From contig NZ_AWQQ01000037.1 in NCBI RefSeq assembly GCF_002607855.1, positions 60,128 through 124,127 on the forward strand: 64,000 nt of DNA, read 5' to 3'. Made by a program: the position numbers and the translations under genes. Shown piece by piece: positions 58,156-64,000 of this stretch. Below the pieces are notes generated by a model. It was given only the letters and a program-made list of their open reading frames with translations. It ran no database searches and was not told where the DNA came from. Each line of letters opens with the position of its first letter. The first letter of the stretch is position 1. This stretch comes from Desulforamulus profundi. GTDB lineage: Bacteria; Bacillota_B; Desulfotomaculia; Desulfotomaculales; Desulfotomaculaceae.

Positions 58156-58551
58156 ATGGAAGAAAAATATCTAACAACGATAAAGGAGCATTTAACAAAA
58201 AAAATTTCCCCTTATTTAATTATCGTCTACGGTTCAGGAGCCAAAGGTAAATTAAGGGAAAACAGTGATCTGGATATTGCTTTTTTAAGTGAACATAGGT
58301 TCAGTGATTATGAGCTTTTTATGTACGGTCAAGAATTAGCCAATCTTTTAGATCGGGACGTAGACCTGGTGGATCTGGAAAAGGCCTCAACCGTCTTTCA
58401 AGCTCAGGTATTAAGTACCGGAAAGGTTGTTTACTGTTCGGATCCGATTAAGAAAATGTTATTCCATATGTTTACTTTTAAAAAATATGCAAGGCTAAAT
58501 GAAGAACGAAAATATATTCTTAAAAAATTGGAAGAAAGAGGATCTCTATGA
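58156..58551 (+). CDS. mntA: MntA-type nucleotidyltransferase antitoxin
   Basis: 131-residue minimal nucleotidyltransferase. Active-site motif GSGAKGKLRENSDLD: Gly26-Ser27 and the Asp38/Asp40 pair. In the type VII toxin-antitoxin system MntA adds AMP units to a tyrosine of HepT and so inactivates it. ATG at 58156 with AGGGGTGG upstream; a TTG seven codons earlier is less likely. Overlaps hepT by ATGA. Base composition is AT-richer than the flagellar genes, suggesting transfer. Confidence 0.88.
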   Translation: MEEKYLTTIKEHLTKKISPYLIIVYGSGAKGKLRENSDLDIAFLSEHRFSDYELFMYGQELANLLDRDVDLVDLEKASTVFQAQVLSTGKVVYCSDPIKKMLFHMFTFKKYARLNEERKYILKKLEERGSL

Positions 58552-58955
58552 TTAATGATATCGTACTCAATAAAACCCAGGTCATTAAGCGCTGCATCAA
58601 CAGAATTAATGAAGAATACCGTAACAACCCGGAAAACCTACAATACTATACAAAGCAGGATTCAATTATTCTAAATTTACTAAGAGCCTGTGAAGCTTCC
58701 ATTGACCTGGCCATGCATTTTGTGGCTGAGAAAAATTTAGGCCTTCCTCAGAGCAGCCGCCAGGCCTTTGAATTACTCCAGCAAAATAACATCATTGAAC
58801 AGGACCTGGCTGATCGGTTAAAAGCTATGGTTGGTTTTCGAAATATTGCTGTACATGATTACCAATCTATTAATCTTGGCATCTTGCAAAAAATTATTGA
58901 GAACCACTTACAAGATTTTGAACATTTTACCAACAGGCTAATTAAAATCAAATAA
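58548..58955 (+). CDS. hepT: HepT-type HEPN toxin
   Basis: 135-residue all-alpha HEPN ribonuclease. The RX4HXY motif is intact: Arg98-Asn-Ile-Ala-Val-His103-Asp-Tyr105; Tyr105 is the expected AMP-acceptor. Known of the family: cleaves tRNA or mRNA when not modified. ATGA overlap with mntA matches the standard toxin-antitoxin order (MNT first). Confidence 0.88.
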   Translation: MINDIVLNKTQVIKRCINRINEEYRNNPENLQYYTKQDSIILNLLRACEASIDLAMHFVAEKNLGLPQSSRQAFELLQQNNIIEQDLADRLKAMVGFRNIAVHDYQSINLGILQKIIENHLQDFEHFTNRLIKIK

Positions 58956-58979
58956 TATTGCATATGAATAAATACAAAG

Positions 58980-59001
58980 AAAAACCAGTCCCGCTGACTG
59001 G
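58980..59001 (-). terminator. Terminator of the fliD-flaG operon
   Basis: CCAGTC/GACTGG 6-bp stem with CCGCT loop, followed by T5 on the minus strand, 22 bases after the flaG stop. Faces the hepT end. Confidence 0.75.
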
Positions 59002-59024
59002 CTCGTTGAGTTATTTAACTTTTT

Positions 59025-59408
59025 TTAAGCGAATTTATCAACCACAAGCCCAAGCATTTCTTTAAAATAGGCCACCATATTCAGTACCCTTTCCGGCGGG
59101 ATCTCCCGGATCACTAAATTATCCTTTGTATTGATTAATTTAACTATATACTCACCGCTCTTCTCGTGCAGCTGAAAACGCAGCTCGGTACTGTAAGTTT
59201 CCATGGTTCTGTTCATTTTATTTACAGCCTGCTGTACCTGGTCTTTGTTAAATTCCTGCTGTTCGTCCCTGGTATCCGGCGTAATTCCTTCACTTTTGCT
59301 GACAGAGGTATCTGCAATAGAGGCTTCCTGTGTGGAAATCTGATTCCCGACTCCGGAAACTTGAGTGTAATCCTGAATACTAACCACCGCACCGATTCCT
59401 TCTATCAT
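59025..59408 (-). CDS. flaG: Flagellar protein FlaG
   Basis: 127 residues. C-terminal FlaG domain: LRFQLHEKSGEYIVKLINTKDNLVIREIPPERVLNM. N-terminal half is variable and Ser/Gln-rich. FlaG influences filament length in other bacteria. Last gene of the fliD group. Confidence 0.9.
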   Translation of the reverse strand: MIEGIGAVVSIQDYTQVSGVGNQISTQEASIADTSVSKSEGITPDTRDEQQEFNKDQVQQAVNKMNRTMETYSTELRFQLHEKSGEYIVKLINTKDNLVIREIPPERVLNMVAYFKEMLGLVVDKFA

Positions 59409-59471
59409 TTCTCATATCACTTCCTGACTATTTTTTCTTATCAATAAAATATCCGAAATTTTGCGGTTGCT

Positions 59472-59888
59472 TCATGGGGCATAGGCCTGCCGGATTGTTT
59501 TACCGTCTTTTAAATTACTAAGTTTTTGTTTAACATCGGCAAAGGCATGCTTTAGGGCAGCATTGTTTTCATCATCGTGAGTGATAATTGTTTTTAGTAG
59601 TTCATTTATTTCCGCCTGCAGTTCCATTAACAACGGTACCCTTGACCTGTCTGCAAAGGGTGCCGGCAACTGCCCCTTCGCCCTGTCAATTTCCCGGTCT
59701 GTCCGATCAATCTCATCCATCAAAGACTGCCTTTTACTCAAAAGCTCCGTCAATCCATCCATATCCAGTTGTTTAATTACCTCAGACTGCTGAAGTGTAA
59801 GGTCCAGTAATTTCTGCAGTTTGAGTTTTTTCTTGCTATAGAGTTCTGTTAATAACTGTTCCGTTGTTTTACCCTCCAACTGAAACAC
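59472..59888 (-). CDS. FlgN/FliT-like flagellar chaperone
   Basis: 138 residues, helical coiled coil. The pattern LLDLTLQQSEVIKQLDMDGLTELLSKRQSLMDEIDRTDREI is like FlgN and FliT export chaperones. Position after fliS supports a FliT-type role (binding FliD), but FlgN (for FlgK/FlgL) is possible. Overlaps the end of fliS by 20 bases. Confidence 0.65.
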   Translation of the reverse strand: MFQLEGKTTEQLLTELYSKKKLKLQKLLDLTLQQSEVIKQLDMDGLTELLSKRQSLMDEIDRTDREIDRAKGQLPAPFADRSRVPLLMELQAEINELLKTIITHDDENNAALKHAFADVKQKLSNLKDGKTIRQAYAP

Positions 59889-60261
59889 CCGTTTTTACCT
59901 GTTTCATAGCCTGCACCCAGACATCCCTGATCTCCTCGGCATAACCGGTAATTTCCCGGAGAATTTCTTTATCCTTTTTTAGATTGGCCTCAAGCAAACG
60001 GCGGTTCATGTAATCATACATAAGATTTAAATTTTGACCCACTTCAAATCCTGTATCCAGGGTATTCATTAGATGAACGATTATTTCCTGGGCATGGGTA
60101 ATTGAATTATGGGCTAACTGAATGTCCTTATTTTCTACCGCCTCCTGGGCCAGCTTCAAGTCCTTTACCAGCCGATTATACAACATGGTGGTCAACTCTT
60201 CCGGCCCGGCGCTCATAATGGCATTTTGCTGGTAGTTCTGATACGGGCTTTTTGCTATCAT
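59869..60261 (-). CDS. fliS: Flagellin export chaperone FliS
   Basis: About 130 residues from ATG 60261 (IAKSPYQNYQQNAI), with GGAGGGG six bases upstream; a longer frame has no ribosome site. NLMYDYMNRRLLEANLKKD and EITGYAEEIRDVWVQAM are FliS signatures. Binds flagellin C-termini. Confidence 0.93.
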   Translation of the reverse strand: MIAKSPYQNYQQNAIMSAGPEELTTMLYNRLVKDLKLAQEAVENKDIQLAHNSITHAQEIIVHLMNTLDTGFEVGQNLNLMYDYMNRRLLEANLKKDKEILREITGYAEEIRDVWVQAMKQVKTGVSVGG

Positions 60262-60283
60262 CCGCTTCCCCTCCAAATTATGG

Positions 60284-61834
60284 TTATTTGCCGCCGCCAA
60301 ACTGCTGGGCCAACCAGGCACTCTGGCTGTTCATTTTGTTAAGAGCCGTTTCCATGGCGGTAAACTGCCGCCAGTAACGGTCTTCAATTTCTATCAGCCT
60401 ATCTTCCCATTTATCAATTTCTTCATCCAACCCGCTGATCTTTTTACCTAATATGCTATTGTCAACCAGGCTGTAGCTAGAGGCAGAACCAGCTTTGTCC
60501 GTGATGGTATTCATGGTATTTGTTAAATCATCATACAGACGAACAGCCAATCCCTTATTGCTATAAGTATCTGAAGAATTAGTAAATAACTCCATAACAG
60601 CTTTAGGATCTGCTGCTAAAGCTTCTTTTAGTTTGGTTTCATCAATATACAACTTACCTTTTTCGGAATAATCCAAAGTTTTAATACCAATCTCAGCCAA
60701 AGTGTCGTACTTAGAATTACTTACCCCGGATACTACTGATGACATAGTGGTACGCATCTTACTGACAGCACCGGATAACAGGAAATCGTTTTTTAATAAA
60801 CCGCTTTTGGCCTTCTCTTCCCACTTTTCTTCCTGGTCATCACTCAACTTCTCCCGTTGCTCGTCTGTTAAGGGGAGGTAATCCCTGTAACGTTCTTCGC
60901 TGAGCTTGCTGTTGATTTTGTCAATGGTGGTGTTGTAAAGGTCAATAAAGGTTTTAATGGAGTTAAATACTGTATCGGTGTCATTGGTTACGTTGATGTT
61001 AACTGTTTCGGTGGTTGATGTGCCGGTTAAGGTAAAATTAATGCCTGCTAATGAAAACTGATTGGTGGTTTGTGTAGTAACGGTCATGCCGTTAAAAACA
61101 AATTCGGCGTTGGTGCCTGTTACTTCAGATCCCCAATCAAACCCATCCCCGGGAATACCGTTTTTATCCAGCTTCAATTTAGTAAATAATTCATCTATTT
61201 GCGTTTCGAAACCGGCCACTGCATCAAAGTCAATCTTTTTATCGGCACCGGTAGAATTAGAAAAAACAAACATACGGTTAATTGTTTTATCAAAAAAAGC
61301 AGTTACCCCGGCACTGGTTTTGTCATCACTCATCTTGGCAGTATTTATTTTTGAAATTAACGAATCAATAGTCTCGTTGTCAACGTCAATTTCTATTTCC
61401 TTACTACCATTCACCTTAAACTTTATAATTCCCGCAGAAGTTAGAGAGAGCTGATTCTTTAAATTTGTTGCATCTTTATTAAACGTTACATCCTCTGAAC
61501 TATTCAATTTAGCGGTGCCGGCTAAAGAGGTAACTTTCAGCGTATAGTTTCCCACCACCGCTGAGGAGGTGGCGGCGGCTTTGGCAATACTCTCATTGGA
61601 GGAGGAAGCTTTCTTGACCAAATAATTTCCCTGCAGTTTCATGTTAAAAACATTATCCCGCAGAGAACGAAGTGCATTATTGATGTCCCGGTAATCATCC
61701 CGCTGCCACTCGGCAATCTGCCTGGTTTGTTTGATTTTATCGACCCGCAGCCGCTGTGCCTTCATCAGGTCGGCCACAATTGTGTCTATATCCATTCCTG
61801 AGGCTAAACCGCCAATACGCAGGTTTGAAGACAT
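60284..61834 (-). CDS. fliD: Flagellar filament cap protein FliD
   Basis: 516 residues. N-terminal FliD-N (LRIGGLASGMDIDTIVADLMKAQR), central variable beta domains rich in Thr/Asn, C-terminal LAVRLYDDLTNTMN and DEEIDKWEDRLIEIEDRYWRQFTAMETALNKMNSQSAWL coiled coil. ATG at 61834 follows GGGAG. Intact. Preceded by a likely sigma-D promoter. Confidence 0.95.
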   Translation of the reverse strand: MSSNLRIGGLASGMDIDTIVADLMKAQRLRVDKIKQTRQIAEWQRDDYRDINNALRSLRDNVFNMKLQGNYLVKKASSSNESIAKAAATSSAVVGNYTLKVTSLAGTAKLNSSEDVTFNKDATNLKNQLSLTSAGIIKFKVNGSKEIEIDVDNETIDSLISKINTAKMSDDKTSAGVTAFFDKTINRMFVFSNSTGADKKIDFDAVAGFETQIDELFTKLKLDKNGIPGDGFDWGSEVTGTNAEFVFNGMTVTTQTTNQFSLAGINFTLTGTSTTETVNINVTNDTDTVFNSIKTFIDLYNTTIDKINSKLSEERYRDYLPLTDEQREKLSDDQEEKWEEKAKSGLLKNDFLLSGAVSKMRTTMSSVVSGVSNSKYDTLAEIGIKTLDYSEKGKLYIDETKLKEALAADPKAVMELFTNSSDTYSNKGLAVRLYDDLTNTMNTITDKAGSASSYSLVDNSILGKKISGLDEEIDKWEDRLIEIEDRYWRQFTAMETALNKMNSQSAWLAQQFGGGK

Positions 61835-61868
61835 GGTTCTCCCACCTTTCAAATGTTCCTACAGTATA

Positions 61869-61895
61869 TTTTCGGTTGACAGACATGATTCTTGA
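61869..61895 (-). promoter_or_regulatory. Sigma-D (FliA) type promoter of fliD
   Basis: Minus strand TCAA-N15-ACCGAAAA against the sigma-28 consensus TAAA-N15-GCCGATAA: 3/4 and 6/8 matches with exact spacing. Lies 35 bases before fliD; a late gene is a proper target. Confidence 0.55.
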
Positions 61896-61965
61896 GTAGA
61901 TTTGTGCTACATTAAAGATAGGATAATGAAAAAATTGGGGCACCTTTTAGAGGGAGGGTAATTTT

Positions 61966-62391
61966 GTGCAACAGACCAAGGACCAATTAAACATTTTTTT
62001 TGAACAAGGGTTACCGGGCTTTGAAGGTCTAAGAAATTTTCTTATCTCCAGGCCCTTTGATAACAGTCCCTTTTATTATTTGCAATCTGCAGAGGCAGAT
62101 GATGTTTGTTTTCTTTTATTAAATCCCTTTGAAATTACCCAATCCTATGAGTTTGACCTGCCTGTTCCGGTACAGGAGATGCTGGAAATTAAAGCCACAT
62201 CTGATATCGCCGTTTTTAACATCGTGAATGCGCAAAAGGATTTGGCCAACGCCACTGTCAACCTGCAGGCCCCGGTTGTTATTAATGTTAATAAATCTAA
62301 AGGCATGCAGGTTGTTTTGAATGATCCATCTTTAAGTATTCGGGAACCTCTAAAAAACCTGCTTCAGGGAAAGGTGGGCCGAGGATGCTGA
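61966..62391 (+). CDS. fliW: Flagellar assembly factor FliW
   Basis: 141 residues. Starts with FEQGLPGFEGLRNFLI; conserved NIVNAQKDLANATVNLQAPVVINV. FliW binds CsrA and relieves its repression of flagellin translation; flagellin in turn sequesters FliW. GTG start after GGGAGGG. Its end overlaps csrA by 7 bases, coupling partner synthesis. Confidence 0.95.
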   Translation: MQQTKDQLNIFFEQGLPGFEGLRNFLISRPFDNSPFYYLQSAEADDVCFLLLNPFEITQSYEFDLPVPVQEMLEIKATSDIAVFNIVNAQKDLANATVNLQAPVVINVNKSKGMQVVLNDPSLSIREPLKNLLQGKVGRGC

Positions 62392-62624
62392 TACTTTCCA
62401 GAAAAAAGCATGAAGCCATTCATATCGGTGACGATATCATTATTACTGTACTGGACATTTCCGGCGACCATATTAAAATTGGCATTGATGCCCCGAAAAA
62501 CATACAAATATACCGGGCCGAGATCCTGAAAGCCATTCAGCAGGAAAATAAACAGGCTGCTTTAACCAAAGCAGCGGTACAGGACCTGGTAAAGCTTATG
62601 AATCATGATAAGGGTGAAAAATAA
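62385..62624 (+). CDS. csrA: Carbon storage regulator CsrA
   Basis: 79 residues, RNA-binding translational repressor. MLILSRKKHEAIHIGDDIIITVLDI and IKIGIDAPKNIQIYRAEI are the family hallmarks. The C-terminal extension (~55-79) with KAAVQDLVKLM is a little longer than in E. coli and usual in FliW-partnered CsrA. The target flagellin gene is not in the window. Confidence 0.96.
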   Translation: MLILSRKKHEAIHIGDDIIITVLDISGDHIKIGIDAPKNIQIYRAEILKAIQQENKQAALTKAAVQDLVKLMNHDKGEK

Positions 62625-62780
62625 ACGAACGGCTGCCCCGCCTAAGCTATCAGCACCCGGATTTTAGCAATTGTCTTAATTGCTGTAAACCAATCTTATT
62701 TCAACCTTAGACCTGCCTTTCCAATAGTATAGCTGAGAATGATAACTCTGGAATATCAGCAGATGGTGTAGGTAGCATAA
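62625..62780. other. Spacer after csrA
   Basis: About 155 bases with no gene. AGCAATT/AATTGCT (62666-62684) forms a 7-bp hairpin after csrA with no T tract. Nothing else recognised. Confidence 0.5.
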
Positions 62781-62781
62781 T

Positions 62782-62811
62782 AAAAAACCGACCAATTTTC
62801 ATGGACGGTTT
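62782..62811 (-). terminator. Terminator of the TrkA-like gene
   Basis: AAACCG/CGGTTT plus CCA/TGG inside, followed by T6 on the minus strand; 70 bases beyond the TrkA-like stop. Confidence 0.75.
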
Positions 62812-62880
62812 GTGCGGTTTGTGATCTTTAAATCATGGATGGTTAATAAGTTAGACCTTACCGGGCGGGATTCGCACCCG

Positions 62881-63757
62881 CTATATGACGCGCCCTTGCT
62901 CGGCCGCACTGCCTGGCACTACTGGTCTGTTCACCTTCAGGGGCTTCATGGGACAGGAAATACCCATGCAGCTTTCAAGACGCCCCAAACCCTCCGCAGT
63001 ACCAAAGGCAATCACCACATCTCCCGGCAAAAATACTTCTTCCGGAGAAGGATTGGCCATGGTTACATCATTTCTTACAATGGCCATAATTTGTATGCCA
63101 TAGGTTTCCCGTAAACCCGTTTCTCTTATTTTCCGGTTAGCCAAAGTGCATTGCTCTTCTACCTGAAACTCTTCCAGTTTGACGTCATAATTATTCCAGT
63201 CCAAAATCTTCTTTACAAAGTCAATGGTGGCGGGCTTTACTGCAGCCATGGCCAGGTGGGCGCCGCCGGTAAATCCCACGGTAATAACCCAATCGGCACC
63301 GGCCCTTTTAAGCCGGGCCTCATTTTCTTTCCGGTTGACCCTGGTTACCACCCGGATATTTTTATTTAAATCCTTGGCTGCCATGGTAATGAGAATGTTG
63401 TCAGCATCGTCCGGAAGGGCTGAAATAACGCTTTGGGCATATTTAATGCCGGCCTTTTCCAAAACAATATCTTCGGTAGCATCTCCGACAATAACCAGGT
63501 GCCTTCTTCTTTAATGAGATTGCACTTTTCTTCATCGGGATCAATACCTATAAAGGTTATATTCTCGCTAATTAAATGTGTAACGGCTGAATAACCTGCT
63601 CTACCCAAGCCGCATACAATCACGTGATTTCTTAGTTTAGAAATCTTTTGTTGCATGTACCAGTCACCCCAGATTTGTATAATATGGCCGTCAATCAAAA
63701 TAGTTGTAATCATGGAACCTAAGAAGGAGACATAGCCAACCCCCGTGATAATCAAAA
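62881..63757 (-). CDS. TrkA/RCK-domain potassium channel regulator, N-terminus unclear (one or more deletions)
   Basis: RCK protein. One hydrophobic segment (IITGVGYVSFLGSMITTILI) then TrkA-N with NHVIVCGLGRAGYSAV nucleotide loop, and TrkA-C (EEQCTLANRKIRETGLRETYGIQIMAI). One C at ~63498 (GGCACCCTGGTTATTGTC) joins the frames at IVGDATEDI. The inner helix of a two-span K+ channel is present, but the first span and the TVGYGD-type pore are not found in the 80-250 bases upstream, and the true start cannot be fixed. AAAGGAGG lies at ~63830. Confidence 0.7.
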
Positions 63758-64000
63758 AGATAACGGTTATCTATGGTGGCTAAAGATGTCAAGACATTTT
63801 TTTGAACTTGTTTAAGGTGGTTTTTCTCCCTCCTTTGTGTATTTTATAAGAAAAATATTACCATTAAAACCATTTATTAACTGGTAATTAAGTAAATTTT
63901 TCCCATGCAATACTACTGCAAAAGAAAGTTGACCATAAATGTTGATAACTTTTCCTTCCACCACTAATGTACCGATATTTCACGCACCCGTTCCAGTCAT
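63758..64000. other. AT-rich end of window
   Basis: No recognisable gene. Contains AAAGGAGG on the minus strand (~63830) that may serve the TrkA-like gene and a weak TATAAA box upstream of it. No pore-domain coding is visible in any minus-strand frame. Confidence 0.4.

Noticed and set aside
5295..63499. Programmed ribosomal frameshifting in the many broken genes
   Set aside because: No slippery heptamers with downstream structure recur, and the events sit at ordinary G/C runs in genes that never use it.
1..64000. CRISPR array, tRNA, rRNA or complete insertion sequence
   Set aside because: I saw no regular spacer-repeat array, no cloverleaf or TTCGA arm with paired stems, and no transposase gene with ends.

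Overview
The window comes from an anaerobic, endospore-former-like Firmicute, most likely of the Peptococcaceae (Desulfotomaculum/Desulforamulus type). This rests on Bacillus/Clostridium-type gene sets (YerC, HisZ with short HisG, PurS/PurQ/PurL, FliY, CheC/CheD, FlhF/FlhG, FliW/CsrA), strong Shine-Dalgarno sites, GTG and TTG starts, and sigma-A promoters. Genus is an inference; there is no rRNA here.

Layout. 1-2.2 kb: the start of pcrA helicase and a small coiled-coil protein. 2.4-10.7 kb (minus strand): a complete histidine pathway, with yerC-hisZ in front, tandem terminators, then hisG-D-C-B-H-A-F-IE from its own promoter. 10.7-11.2 kb: a gene-poor gap holding an unidentified coding remnant and a REP-like palindrome. 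11.2-25.1 kb (minus): a full de novo purine operon, purine permease-purE-B-C-S-Q-L-F-M-N-H-D, headed by a clear guanine-class purine riboswitch and closed by a terminator after purD. 25.4-28.4 kb: guaA, hpt and an exported protein. 28.6-29.4 kb (plus): a MazG-like protein and a DUF1015 fragment. 29.5-56.5 kb (minus): a 27-kb flagellar/chemotaxis operon from flgB to fliY, including the sigma factor FliA, the export apparatus, C-ring, rod, hook, CheY/C/R/D, a PilZ protein and FlhF/FlhG. 56.6-59 kb: an AT-richer insert with a DegT-family protein lacking its catalytic lysine and a MntA/HepT toxin-antitoxin pair. 59-62.6 kb: flaG, a FlgN/FliT-like chaperone, fliS, fliD, then divergent fliW-csrA. 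62.9-63.8 kb: a TrkA/RCK protein without a visible pore domain.

How the parts work together. The his and pur operons are adjacent, and HisF/HisH release AICAR, the substrate of PurH. Guanine controls the pur operon through the riboswitch, while hpt and guaA handle salvage and GMP synthesis. The flagellar operon encodes the basal body, switch, export gate and hook; the distal group (FliD, FliS, FlaG) and FliW-CsrA add filament capping and post-transcriptional control of flagellin, whose gene is outside the window.

A major caveat: about 30 places in otherwise conserved, essential genes read as frameshifts. Every one is repaired by adding a single base, nearly always a G or C in a G/C run, and after repair each gene has a whole number of codons and a family-typical length. 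I read these as systematic single-base deletions in the sequence, not as pseudogenes, and give repaired gene boundaries. I found no convincing wholly new system; the best leads are the lysine-less DegT protein, the unidentified remnant before purD, the interlocking inverted repeats after guaA, and the triplicated hook-protein domain.
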